Shown here one piece after another: positions 26,415 through 35,169 of a DNA stretch of 64,000 nucleotides. The DNA is taken from contig NZ_RCCA01000001.1 of the NCBI RefSeq assembly GCF_003663845.1, forward strand, positions 1,116,001 to 1,180,000. Reading direction: 5' to 3'. The position numbers and the translations under genes are program-made. The notes below the pieces were generated by a model. It was not told the origin of the DNA, searched no databases, and was given only the letters and a program-made list of their open reading frames with translations. Source of the stretch: Chryseobacterium sp. 7 (lineage in GTDB: Bacteria > Bacteroidota > Bacteroidia > Flavobacteriales > Weeksellaceae). How positions within the stretch are numbered: the first letter of the stretch is position 1; each line of letters opens with the position of its first letter.

Positions 26415-28511
26415 ATGAAAAAGCTAAATATCGGAATACTTGCCCTTTCGGGTATTGTATTTCTTAACTCTTGTGGTGCAGCCAAGACTGCAGGGACAGA
26501 CAGTAAAACTGAAGCTACAGCAAAAGTAGCTGAACCGGTAAAAGAAGAAGCAAAAGAAGAAGGAATCAATTTATCGTATATGGATACCAGTGTCCGCCCG
26601 CAGGATGACTTTTTTAGCTATGTGAACGGAAACTGGGTGAAAACTACTCAGATTCCTTCCGATAAAGCCAATTGGGGTTCTTTCAATGCGTTGAGAGAAA
26701 ATGTGGATGATGCTTCATTAGATATCTTAAACAAAATTCTTACAGAATCATACCCGGCAGGATCTGAAGGGCAGAAAATCCAGAACCTATATGCCTCTTT
26801 CATGGATACCAGTAAGAGAAATGCAGAAGGTCTGGCACCTATCAAAGCTGATCTTGCCAAAGTAGATGCTATTAAAAGTGTGGGTGATCTTCAGAAATAC
26901 CTTTTGGAAGCTACAAAATTAGGAGACAACTCCTTCTATGGATGGAGAGTAGGTGCTGATATGAAGAATTCCAATATGAATGCGGTATATCTTGGCGGTC
27001 CGGATCTGGGATTGGGAAGAGATTATTACCAGAAAGTAAACGAAGCCAATACTAAAACACTGGCAGAATATCAGACTTACGTTGGAAAGTTATTTGGTGT
27101 TTTAGGATATAAAAATTCTCCTCAGGCAGCACAGAATGTGGTAGACTTTGAAAAACAGCTTGCTAATTATTTATTGACCCTTGAGCAAAACAGAGACGCT
27201 AATTTAAGATATAACCCTAAAAACGTATCAGAATTATCCGGTCTTGTGAAAAACGTAGATCTTGCCAAATATCTGAAAGATGCAGGGGTAAATACGGACA
27301 GAGTCATCATTGGAGAACTGAAATATTATCAGAATATGGATCAGTTCATTACTCAGAAAAACCTTCCTTTACTAAAAGACTATCTGAAGTATCATATCAT
27401 CAATGGAAATGCCAGCAATCTGAATGACAGCTTAGAACAGATCAGATTTGATTTCTATGCTAAATATTTACAGGGTCAGAAAGAACAGCGTCCGATGAAC
27501 AAAAGAGGGCTTACTCTTGTAAACGGAGTTCTTGGAGAAGCTTTCGGAAAACTATATGTAGACAAATACTTCACTCCTGAAGCTAAAAAGCAGATGGAAA
27601 CGTATATTGATTACCTTTTAAAATCATTCAAAACACACATCGCCAATATAGACTGGATGTCTCCTGAAACCAAAGTAAAAGCTCAGGAAAAATTATCCAA
27701 GTTCACAGTGAAAATCGCCTATCCGGATAAATGGAAAGATTATACTCAGTTAAAAGTAGAATCTCCAAAAGAAGGAGCGACCCTATATTCTAATCTTCAG
27801 AATGTAGCAGCATGGCAGTATCAGAGAAGCTTAGACAAAGTAGGAAAACCAGTTGACAAAACAGAATGGGGAATGTCTCCACAAACAGTAAATGCTTACT
27901 ACAGCGGGTCAAACAACGAAATTGTATTTCCTGCAGCGATCCTTCAGCCGCCTTTCTACAATCCTAAAGCGGATGCAGCAGTGAACTTCGGGGGAATCGG
28001 AGCCGTTATCGGTCACGAGATTTCTCACGGATTTGATGACAGCGGTTCACGCTTCGATGGAGATGGTAACCTGAATAACTGGTGGACGGATGCAGACCGA
28101 AAAAACTTTGATGCAAAAGTAGGTCAGTTAGCCGCTCAGTATAGTGCTTACGAGCCTGTTAAAGGAAGCTTCGTAAACGGTAAATTCACAAGCGGTGAAA
28201 ACATTGGTGACTTAGGTGGAGTAGCGGTTGCTTACGATGCCCTTCAGATGTATTTAAAAGATAAAGGAAACCCTGGAAAGATCAGTGGATTCACTCAGGA
28301 TCAGAGATTCTTTATGAGCTGGGCAACCGTTTGGAGAACCAAAGCTACCGATCAATACATGATCAATCAGGTGAAAACAGATCCGCACTCTCCGGGAATG
28401 TTCAGAGCATTTGGACCGTTGGTTAATCAGGATTCATTCATCAAAGCATTTGACATCAAGCCGGGGGATAAATTGTATAAAGCTCCTCAGGACAGAATAA
28501 AAATCTGGTAA
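26415..28511 (+). CDS. M13 family metallopeptidase, lipoprotein form
   Basis: A 698-residue paralogue of the preceding gene. The signal peptide ends in the lipobox LNSC (Cys20), so this copy is membrane-anchored. A low-complexity Ala/Lys/Glu linker follows, then the M13 fold with HEISH (H534-H538), SGENIGDLGG and NAYYSG. The catalytic residues are intact. It has its own promoter-like TATATTTG at 26375-26382. The pair probably arose by duplication, then split into soluble and anchored forms. Confidence 0.95.
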   Translation: MKKLNIGILALSGIVFLNSCGAAKTAGTDSKTEATAKVAEPVKEEAKEEGINLSYMDTSVRPQDDFFSYVNGNWVKTTQIPSDKANWGSFNALRENVDDASLDILNKILTESYPAGSEGQKIQNLYASFMDTSKRNAEGLAPIKADLAKVDAIKSVGDLQKYLLEATKLGDNSFYGWRVGADMKNSNMNAVYLGGPDLGLGRDYYQKVNEANTKTLAEYQTYVGKLFGVLGYKNSPQAAQNVVDFEKQLANYLLTLEQNRDANLRYNPKNVSELSGLVKNVDLAKYLKDAGVNTDRVIIGELKYYQNMDQFITQKNLPLLKDYLKYHIINGNASNLNDSLEQIRFDFYAKYLQGQKEQRPMNKRGLTLVNGVLGEAFGKLYVDKYFTPEAKKQMETYIDYLLKSFKTHIANIDWMSPETKVKAQEKLSKFTVKIAYPDKWKDYTQLKVESPKEGATLYSNLQNVAAWQYQRSLDKVGKPVDKTEWGMSPQTVNAYYSGSNNEIVFPAAILQPPFYNPKADAAVNFGGIGAVIGHEISHGFDDSGSRFDGDGNLNNWWTDADRKNFDAKVGQLAAQYSAYEPVKGSFVNGKFTSGENIGDLGGVAVAYDALQMYLKDKGNPGKISGFTQDQRFFMSWATVWRTKATDQYMINQVKTDPHSPGMFRAFGPLVNQDSFIKAFDIKPGDKLYKAPQDRIKIW

Positions 28512-28540
28512 TTTTACCCGAAAATTGTTAGAAAAGAAAG

Positions 28541-28570
28541 AATCCGGCTCACATTGAGTCGGATTCTCTT
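28541..28570. terminator. Bidirectional terminator
   Basis: GAATCCG-GCTCA...TGAGT-CGGATTC (28541-28567) between converging genes. Confidence 0.8.
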
Positions 28571-28571
28571 T

Positions 28572-29618
28572 TTAATATTCTTTCTTATAATTCCGGAGCA
28601 CAAATTTGATTCCGGTTTCTATAATATCGCCCATCGTTTTACAATACTTAAAATTCACATCATAGGTAAGTTTCCGTAAAGCTGTGCTTAATTCTGTCAC
28701 ATTAGCCTCAGGAGCAATATTATCTTTTTTCATAATAGAAATAAGTTCATCGAATCTATTTTGGCTGCTGGTTACTCTTTTTACAATTTGTGAACGTACC
28801 TCTTTACGGTATTGCTCTATAGAACTAGGTTTCAGTTTTTGCATTACCATATTCACCATTTGATTATTCTCTTTAAAATATTGTGGAAGATACACTTTCA
28901 AATTCCCCTCATAAGACTGTTGGTCAAAATCAATAGGGCGAATTCTATAAATAACCTGGTCAAAATCATGAATGGGAATCACCACATAATTATAAGAACG
29001 CATGTCACCAAGAAGACCAATAAGACAACGCTCATTGAATTTCACAAACTCCTTGGAAATCTGTGCCTTTTCCAGTTCTGTACAGTTATGCATATGTTTC
29101 TGAATAAAAACATCCCCCGGAATTCCTAAAATATGCTCTTCAATTAATGTGTTTTTGTAAACCAGAAAGTTAATCCGGTTGGGAGAAAGCAGATCTTCAA
29201 GTTCCAGTCCGAATATTCGGGAAGCATCCGCCTGCTTAATATAAAAATAGGTGTAATTATCATTAAGGATATTTCTCACCCTAACCCGGAAAGGTTTAGA
29301 ATTTCCAAACGTACAAAAGTCGATGGTGTCTACTTTCAGATAAGGTAAAGTAGCAATATCCCCATCAGAGTGAAGGAGCGTATAGATCTTATTTAAATTA
29401 GCCTCTATTTCCTTAAATTCAAATTCAGGATATAATACCCCAAGCCACAAAGTATCTTTGCCGTCTTTGTCCAAAATACTCACACTGTCGCTGAACCTTA
29501 GGAGATCTTCATAAAGAAACTTAATTTGGGTAGTTCTGTTATATTTTTCCAAATATTGCTGTAAAGCTTCTGAAACTGGAAATATCGGTTTTCTGAACGC
29601 TATTTTTACATCTTTCAT
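28572..29618 (-). CDS. Uncharacterised protein with protein-kinase-like catalytic motifs, divergent from tssB
   Basis: A 348-residue soluble protein that I do not recognise as a named family. The segment CLIGLLGDMRSYNYVV followed about 20 residues on by IRPIDFDQQSYEG looks like a kinase catalytic loop (D-x4-N) and a metal-binding D-F-D (in place of DFG). 'NFLVYKNTLIEEHILGIPGD' before it resembles a C-lobe lead-in. No glycine-rich loop is obvious. The start is taken at ATG 29618 rather than GTG 29630. It is divergent from the T6SS sheath genes, and a regulatory kinase role (compare PpkA in other T6SS) is only an inference. Confidence 0.5.
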   Translation of the reverse strand: MKDVKIAFRKPIFPVSEALQQYLEKYNRTTQIKFLYEDLLRFSDSVSILDKDGKDTLWLGVLYPEFEFKEIEANLNKIYTLLHSDGDIATLPYLKVDTIDFCTFGNSKPFRVRVRNILNDNYTYFYIKQADASRIFGLELEDLLSPNRINFLVYKNTLIEEHILGIPGDVFIQKHMHNCTELEKAQISKEFVKFNERCLIGLLGDMRSYNYVVIPIHDFDQVIYRIRPIDFDQQSYEGNLKVYLPQYFKENNQMVNMVMQKLKPSSIEQYRKEVRSQIVKRVTSSQNRFDELISIMKKDNIAPEANVTELSTALRKLTYDVNFKYCKTMGDIIETGIKFVLRNYKKEY

Positions 29619-29962
29619 AACCCTGTTCACTTTGTTTAAATATAAAGAATATTTTATTGTAATGTCTGAGGAACTCCTATTTTAACATTCATGGCATAAG
29701 AGTAAAATGAAACAAAATTTTATTTATTTTTTCTTGAATTTTTTTATTTATTTTTTCATAGCTTAGTGATATCGTAATATGGTGATTTTATGTTGAATAA
29801 ATGTAGATAAAATTAGATGATTCAAGAAAAATCTTAGTAAAATTTTGTATGTTACAGTTTTTTTTTAAATTTAAACACTGGATTGGTAATTTATTTGATT
29901 CATCAGTAAATTACTCAAAGACAAATCTAAACCAAATTAATAAATCTCAAAATAACAATAAT
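29619..29962. other. AT-rich divergent control region upstream of tssB
   Basis: 344 bp with no gene. It has two copies of TTTATTTATTTTTTC about 24 bp apart (29719-29760), resembling UP-type or H-NS-like AT tracts. No clear TAnnTTTG box was found near tssB. Confidence 0.4.
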
Positions 29963-30409
29963 ATGGCAATGTTTAATTATGGTGTTGGCGGAAACGAGGT
30001 AAAAGTAGACGCTAATGAAGCTATTCAGGAAATACAGGAAAATAAATCACTGATAGTAAGCCAACTTACAACAGAAGAGTCTTATACTCCTGAAATCGTA
30101 ACAGGATTAAAAACAGTGGAAGACGTTTTCAAACATTTTCAGCCGGCAATATCTGTGCAGCACGAAACAGAAGATGGTGGAATGGTAGAAGAAGAATTCC
30201 GTTTTCAAAACCTTGGAGACTTTACCCCTAAAAGCCTTACTCAGAAGTCAGATTATCTGCAGCAGCTGAGCATGGAACAGGAGCAGTACAACAAAATAGT
30301 ACGTCAGCTGAAAACCAACAAAATTCTTCGTAACATGCTGGAGAACGATCAGACAAGAGCTGCGTTTATAGAAGTATTGAAAGAAGTGGCACAGGAACTT
30401 GAAAAATAA
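29963..30409 (+). CDS. tssB: Type VI secretion sheath small subunit TssB (T6SS-iii)
   Basis: A 148-residue sheath protein that pairs with TssC to form the contractile tail sheath. It starts MAMFNYGVGGNEVKVDANEA as in Bacteroidota TssB. The middle strand FKHFQPAISVQ and a C-terminal helix (NKILRNMLENDQTRAAFIEVLKE) are present. The open frame upstream to 29849 is Phe/Asn-rich and unlike the family, so ATG 29963 is used. It is followed 19 bp later by tssC. Confidence 0.9.
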   Translation: MAMFNYGVGGNEVKVDANEAIQEIQENKSLIVSQLTTEESYTPEIVTGLKTVEDVFKHFQPAISVQHETEDGGMVEEEFRFQNLGDFTPKSLTQKSDYLQQLSMEQEQYNKIVRQLKTNKILRNMLENDQTRAAFIEVLKEVAQELEK

Positions 30410-30428
30410 TTAAAGACTACATTAAATC

Positions 30429-31790
30429 ATGGATAGCAAATTACAGGCACAAGAAAGCCAACAGCAGGGGCAGCAGCAACATTCAGGGCAGCCGAAAGGC
30501 AACCCGCTTGCAGAGCTTAATAAAATGGGAGGTTTTGGCTTTGTTGAATCCGTTGTAGACGGTATCGCCAATATGAACCCAACAAGAAAGGCAAGAAAAG
30601 AAATCTTCCTGAACGACAGCAATAAAGCAGACGAAAGAAAAGAACTTCTTCAGAAGATCAATCTTTGGGTAAACCTTTTAGAAGGAAGTGAATCTGCAGA
30701 TAAAATGGCTGATACGTGCAAAACAAAAGCACAGCAGGCCGACCAGAACCTAAAAACAAACTTAAAAAATACACTGGATGCCGTTCGTCTGTTGGAAACC
30801 AACTACAGAACAGTAGCCCAATTCTACAAAAATACAGAATTGGATAAAGTGGATAACGTAAGTATCGTAAACGCAAGCCTTGAGCAGGTTTCCGATTTGG
30901 ATAATCCTTTGTTCATTGATGCCATTTCAGAAGAATTCAAGAACTATTACGACCGTCTTGACCTTAGAGATAACTACTCAATCCTGGCCATACCAGGATA
31001 TTTAGGATCCAATAAGGTCATCGAGAAATGGGCAAAAATCTGTAACGAAAATAAAGTAATGATGGTTACAGACTTCGCTAATCTTGACAAACCGGATGAC
31101 GTGGTAGACTTATTCCACTCTGCAAACCTTACAGGAGGCGAACTTCACAGAAGTAACGTTATCATGACGTGTAACTGGCTGGTAGGACGTGGTAAAGCCG
31201 AAGAAGTAGGAGAAGAAGAAAACGTAGAACTTCCACCTTCCACTTCATTAGCCGGAAAAATCCACAAAACACTGATGTCTCAGGTAGCAGCAGGTAAAAA
31301 ACATGGTAACATCAACGAAGTAGACGCTGTAAAATTCGAATTGAAGAAAAGTGAAATTTCTCAGTTGGAAAAAATGGGTCTTGTACCCATGGTAAACGAG
31401 TACGGAAAAATTATGGCCTTCTCTGCGAAGACCTTATTTACAGGAGACAACATCGGTCTTCAGACGTATTCCGTAGTGCGTGTATTCGACTATGTAACCA
31501 AAGTATTGCTAGACTTCCTGAACAGAAGAGCTTTCGAGAACTGGAATGCTAAAAATGAAGACGATTTGAGAAGACAGATTGTAACCTTCCTGGATAATAT
31601 CAAAGGACCGGACAAGTTGATCGAGAAATTCAAAATTGTTCGTTTCGAGCAGGATAGAGTAAATAAAGACAGAGTATGGCTGGATATCCGTATGACCCCT
31701 TATTTTCCTACAAAAAGTTTCGTTATTAAATTAGACGGACACAAAGGAGATGATGGTAACGAATGGGATGCAGAATATACTCAGGAGTAA
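30429..31790 (+). CDS. tssC: Type VI secretion sheath large subunit TssC (T6SS-iii)
   Basis: A 453-residue partner of TssB (VipB-like). A Gln-rich N-terminus is followed by the family core: DRLDLRDNYSILAIPGYLGSN, VMMVTDFANLDKPDDV and NWLVGRGKAEEVGEEENVELPPSTSLAGK. The C-terminal part ends with IRMTPYFPTKSFVIKLDGHK. Length and layout match Bacteroidota TssC. It is co-transcribed with tssB, and a strong terminator follows at 31814. The rest of the apparatus (TssE-TssR) is not adjacent. Confidence 0.93.
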   Translation: MDSKLQAQESQQQGQQQHSGQPKGNPLAELNKMGGFGFVESVVDGIANMNPTRKARKEIFLNDSNKADERKELLQKINLWVNLLEGSESADKMADTCKTKAQQADQNLKTNLKNTLDAVRLLETNYRTVAQFYKNTELDKVDNVSIVNASLEQVSDLDNPLFIDAISEEFKNYYDRLDLRDNYSILAIPGYLGSNKVIEKWAKICNENKVMMVTDFANLDKPDDVVDLFHSANLTGGELHRSNVIMTCNWLVGRGKAEEVGEEENVELPPSTSLAGKIHKTLMSQVAAGKKHGNINEVDAVKFELKKSEISQLEKMGLVPMVNEYGKIMAFSAKTLFTGDNIGLQTYSVVRVFDYVTKVLLDFLNRRAFENWNAKNEDDLRRQIVTFLDNIKGPDKLIEKFKIVRFEQDRVNKDRVWLDIRMTPYFPTKSFVIKLDGHKGDDGNEWDAEYTQE

Positions 31791-31813
31791 TATCAACGTA
31801 CTTTACATAACAA

Positions 31814-31846
31814 AAACCGATGCAATTTTACATCGGTTTTTTTTCA
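31814..31846 (+). terminator. Terminator of the tssBC operon
   Basis: AAACCGATG (31814-31822) pairs with CATCGGTTT (31831-31839), followed by a T-run. Confidence 0.85.
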
Positions 31847-31856
31847 ACCAACACCT

Positions 31857-32330
31857 ATGAAACTGAATATGAATAACAAGCTTATTATTGGCTTACCCGC
31901 TATGTTGATGGTGATTTTGATAAGCTGCGAAAAAAAATATCAAAGTCCCGGCACTTACGAAAATGACCTTTTCGCACAGGAACGCCAGGAAGGAAAGGCA
32001 TATATCATGAATAAAGATGAATGCTTTGATGGCAGTGAACTCGTACTTGAAAGTTCAGATGTAAAGCTGGCAGACAGTTCAAAAGGCCGCGGAAAATCAT
32101 TCTATCTTTATAAAGTAAAATCGGGAAAAGTATTGAAAACAGTAAGAGATTCTACTGTAGATATGCCAATGCTGTTTTTATCCCAATATAAATTAAAGAT
32201 CAAAAATAGTGATTCTATGTATGTTTATCTTAAAAAACTGGAAGGCTACCGATTTATTGCAAAAGACAGAAACCTGAAATATCAATGGTTAAAAGCCGCT
32301 CCGGTATATTCTGTTAAAGCTGATAAATAA
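31857..32330 (+). CDS. Lipoprotein of unknown function
   Basis: A 157-residue lipoprotein. The signal peptide ends in LISC (Cys24), followed by Lys/Tyr-rich sequence and a mature part with KDECFDGSELVLESSDVKL and several strands ending WLKAAPVYSVKADK. I do not recognise a family. It begins 67 bp after tssC but beyond a terminator, so it is not clearly part of the T6SS operon. Confidence 0.6.
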   Translation: MKLNMNNKLIIGLPAMLMVILISCEKKYQSPGTYENDLFAQERQEGKAYIMNKDECFDGSELVLESSDVKLADSSKGRGKSFYLYKVKSGKVLKTVRDSTVDMPMLFLSQYKLKIKNSDSMYVYLKKLEGYRFIAKDRNLKYQWLKAAPVYSVKADK

Positions 32331-32387
32331 GTTTTATCTTTGCACATACAAAATGTTTTGACTCCGCAATGCATAAGACAGTAAATA

Positions 32388-32482
32388 ACATTCGTTTATT
32401 GAAAACGGTTGGTATTAGCAATGTCATACGGAGTATAAACTGAAAGTTTACGAACATAGTTCACGAAATATCTCATAAAAGC
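32388..32482. repeat. Fold-back intergenic repeat (copy 2)
   Basis: Related to 4442-4600: 'attgaaaacgg', GTCAT, a hairpin TAAACTgaaAGTTTA where copy 1 has GCAG...CTGC (same place, different bases, pairing kept), then CGAACATAGTTC and 'aatatctcat'. It lies upstream of mutY and is non-coding. Confidence 0.5.
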
Positions 32483-32531
32483 AAAACAAAAATTTTTGGA
32501 GAAGGATAACCGAGGTTCAGATTTTCTGCAT

Positions 32532-33530
32532 ATGGGCAGCAAAATCCTTGAATGGTATAAAAATAATGCAAGAGATCTGCCTTTCAGACAGACAAAAGAT
32601 CCCTACAAAATCTGGATCTGTGAAATTGTATTTCAACAGACAAGGATTAATCAGGGCTTGAATCACTATAATAATTTCATTAAAAGATTTCCAGATGTAA
32701 AAACGTTGGCAGAAGCTGAAGAAAACGAAGTTTTACTCTATTGGAAAGGATTGGGATATTATTCCAGAGCCATCAACATTCATAAAGCTGCCCGGCAGAT
32801 CATGAATGATTATAAGGGTGTCTTTCCTGATCAATACGAAGAAATTCTAAAATTAAAAGGAGTAGGGAAGTATACAGCAGCAGCGGTGTCAAGTATCTGT
32901 TTCGATGGAAAAATGCCTGCTGTGGACGGAAATTTCTACCGCGTCCTAAGCCGTCTTTTTGCCGATGATTTTGATATTTCGAATTCAAAAGCATTTACCT
33001 ATTTCTCGGAATTGGCTGCTTTGGTGATGCCGGAAAATGTGGGAGATTTTAATCAGGCGATGATGGATATCGGTTCTGAGATCTGTAAACCTAAAAATCC
33101 ACTTTGTGGAGAATGTCCCATCAATGAAGACTGTCTGGCATTTTCTATGCAAAAGATTTCCGCTTATCCTGTAAAAACAAAAAAAGTAAAAGCAGCAGAT
33201 CTTGCTCTGACCTATTATTTTGTACACAGAAACGGACAATTTCTGATTCGCCAGAGAAAAGATGACTTCATCTGGAAAAAATTATTTGAATTTCCTGATA
33301 GTATTTCTTCAGATATGGAAACCTTTATTACAGGTTCAAAAACAGTTACCCATAAACTGACTCACAAGAATTTAAGTATTGAAATATGGAATGTTGAAGT
33401 TACTTCTGAGAAGATCTGGAATGATTTTATCACTGAAAATCAGTACGAGATTACAGATGTTGAGGGCTCTCATGAAAAATCGTTTCCGAAGCCTCTGGAA
33501 AATTACATTCAAAACGCTCTGAAAGACTGA
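32532..33530 (+). CDS. mutY: A/G-specific adenine DNA glycosylase
   Basis: Removes adenine mispaired with 8-oxoguanine, preventing G-to-T mutations. The helix-hairpin-helix is KLKGVGKYTAAAVSSICF, the catalytic Asp lies in VDGNFYRVLSRLF, and the [4Fe-4S] loop is C-x6-C-x2-C-x5-C (CKPKNPLCGECPINEDC). The C-terminal NUDIX-like domain (from about residue 225) recognises 8-oxoG. The start ATG 32532 (MGSKILEWYKN) fits the family better than TTG 32496, which would add 12 residues. Confidence 0.96.
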   Translation: MGSKILEWYKNNARDLPFRQTKDPYKIWICEIVFQQTRINQGLNHYNNFIKRFPDVKTLAEAEENEVLLYWKGLGYYSRAINIHKAARQIMNDYKGVFPDQYEEILKLKGVGKYTAAAVSSICFDGKMPAVDGNFYRVLSRLFADDFDISNSKAFTYFSELAALVMPENVGDFNQAMMDIGSEICKPKNPLCGECPINEDCLAFSMQKISAYPVKTKKVKAADLALTYYFVHRNGQFLIRQRKDDFIWKKLFEFPDSISSDMETFITGSKTVTHKLTHKNLSIEIWNVEVTSEKIWNDFITENQYEITDVEGSHEKSFPKPLENYIQNALKD

Positions 33531-33562
33531 AATTTGTCTTCCGAAATCTGAAATCTAATTTG

Positions 33563-33570
33563 TACTTTTG
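33563..33570 (+). promoter_or_regulatory. -7 box of gldD, four bases before the start codon
   Basis: A perfect TAnnTTTG (TACTTTTG) lies at 33563-33570 with the ATG at 33575. A -33 TTG at good spacing is not evident (the nearest gives a 26-bp spacer). It would give a leaderless mRNA if used. Confidence 0.4.
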
Positions 33571-33574
33571 CAAA

Positions 33575-34132
33575 ATGATTAAAAAAGTCATTTTTATTTT
33601 TGTATCACTGCTTTTAATTTCATGTGGAAAAGACCCTTCACCAAAACCTTATGGAGAACTGCGTCTGGAATATCCTGCACCGAAATACCAAAAGTTTGAA
33701 AACAATTGTGCCTATACCTTTGAATATTCGGAATTTGCTTCCATTGCACCTGCCAAGAAACCTTGCTGGTTCTATCTGAATTATCCCAAAATGAAGGCAA
33801 AGCTTTTCGTTACCTATTATCCGATACAAAATGACTTTGCAGATCACATCAAGGAAGCAGAAAAAATGGTATACGAACATACCATTAAAGCCAGCTCCAT
33901 AGATACAAAATCCTTCGAATACCCTGAAAAGAAAGTATACGGGAACTTCTATGAGCTGAAAGGGCAAAGTGCTTCCAATCTTCAGTTTTACATTACAGAC
34001 AGTACGAAACACTTCGTTACTGCTTACTTATACTTTAATACGAGACCGAAACCGGACTCTCTTGCTCCTGCAGTAAATTATATCAAGAATGATATGAAAC
34101 ACCTGCTGGACACTTTTGAATGGAAAAAATAA
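33575..34132 (+). CDS. gldD: Gliding motility lipoprotein GldD
   Basis: A 185-residue lipoprotein. The signal peptide ends in LLISC (Cys17), followed by GKDPSPKPYGELRLEYPAPKY, the GldD N-terminal hallmark, then the Cys-containing NNCAYTFEY and KPCWFYLNYPKMKAKLFVTYY. GldD is needed for gliding and type IX secretion in Flavobacterium. In F. johnsoniae it lies with ssb and gldE; here it directly follows mutY, and neither ssb nor gldE is in the gap. The start at ATG 33575 gives the clean signal peptide. Confidence 0.92.
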   Translation: MIKKVIFIFVSLLLISCGKDPSPKPYGELRLEYPAPKYQKFENNCAYTFEYSEFASIAPAKKPCWFYLNYPKMKAKLFVTYYPIQNDFADHIKEAEKMVYEHTIKASSIDTKSFEYPEKKVYGNFYELKGQSASNLQFYITDSTKHFVTAYLYFNTRPKPDSLAPAVNYIKNDMKHLLDTFEWKK

Positions 34133-34159
34133 TTACTTTTAATATACATTGAAAAATAT

Positions 34160-35083
34160 ATGAAACTTTTAGTTGTAGGAAGTGTTGCATTTGATGCAAT
34201 TGAAACACCATTTGGTAAAACGGACAAAATTTTAGGAGGTGCAGCCACTTATATCGGAATCACTTCGTCAATTTTAGGCGTTAAATCCGGAATTGTTTCT
34301 GTAGTAGGAGGAGACTTTCCGCAAGAACATCTTGATATGTTCACCAACAGAGATGTAAACATCGAAGGAATTGAAATTGTAAAAGAAGGAAAAACATTCT
34401 TCTGGTCCGGAAAATATCACAATGACCTGAATACAAGAGATACTTTGGCTACAGAAGTAAATGTACTGGAAAATTTTGATCCGAAAATTCCGGATTCAAT
34501 GCAGGATGCCGAAATTTTATTACTTGGAAACCTACACCCTGGAGTTCAGCTGTCAGTTCTTGAAAAAATGAACAACCGTCCTAAACTGGTTATTCTTGAT
34601 ACCATGAATTTCTGGATGGATTCTGCCTGGGATATCTTAATGGATATGATTGCTAAAACAGATGTTATTACCATCAATGACGAAGAAGCAAGACAGCTTT
34701 CAGGAGAATATTCTTTAGTAAAAGCAGCTAAAAAGATCCATACAATGGGTCCTGATTACGTAATCATCAAAAAAGGAGAGCACGGAGCTTTACTTTTCCA
34801 CGATAATAAAGTATTTGCAATCCCGGCACTTCCGTTAGAAGATGTTTTTGACCCAACAGGGGCTGGAGACACTTTTGCAGGCGGATTTGCAGCTTATCTT
34901 GCTAAAAAAGGGAAAATAGACTTCGAAACAATGAAATCTGCACTTATTGTAGGATCTGCAATGGCATCTTTCACGGTAGAGAAATTCGGAACAGAAAGAA
35001 TAGAAGAAGTGAGTGAAGCAGATATGTTCAACAGATTGAGACAATTTAAAGAATTGACCACTTTTGATGTTGAACTGCAGTAA
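34160..35083 (+). CDS. PfkB family carbohydrate/nucleoside kinase
   Basis: A 307-residue ribokinase-like enzyme. The N-terminal LLVVGSVAFDAIETPFG and GGAATYIGI, and the C-terminal DPTGAGDTFAGGFAAYL with the catalytic Asp and anion hole, are intact. 'INDEEARQLSGE' is the central PfkB segment. The substrate is not determined; Bacteroidota copies are often called adenosine kinase-like or sugar kinase. It starts 28 bp after gldD and may be co-transcribed with it. Confidence 0.92.
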   Translation: MKLLVVGSVAFDAIETPFGKTDKILGGAATYIGITSSILGVKSGIVSVVGGDFPQEHLDMFTNRDVNIEGIEIVKEGKTFFWSGKYHNDLNTRDTLATEVNVLENFDPKIPDSMQDAEILLLGNLHPGVQLSVLEKMNNRPKLVILDTMNFWMDSAWDILMDMIAKTDVITINDEEARQLSGEYSLVKAAKKIHTMGPDYVIIKKGEHGALLFHDNKVFAIPALPLEDVFDPTGAGDTFAGGFAAYLAKKGKIDFETMKSALIVGSAMASFTVEKFGTERIEEVSEADMFNRLRQFKELTTFDVELQ

Positions 35084-35117
35084 ATAAGTCTTTTTAAGAA
35101 ATATTTATAATAAAAAA

Positions 35118-35149
35118 TTGAGTGAAATTCGTTAAGAATTCTAAATTTG
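35118..35149 (+). promoter_or_regulatory. Promoter of the peptidyl-prolyl isomerase gene
   Basis: TTG at 35118-35120, a 21-bp spacer and a perfect TAAATTTG at 35142-35149. The ATG is at 35170. Confidence 0.5.
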
Positions 35150-35169
35150 CAACTTGTTAAAATAGTAAA

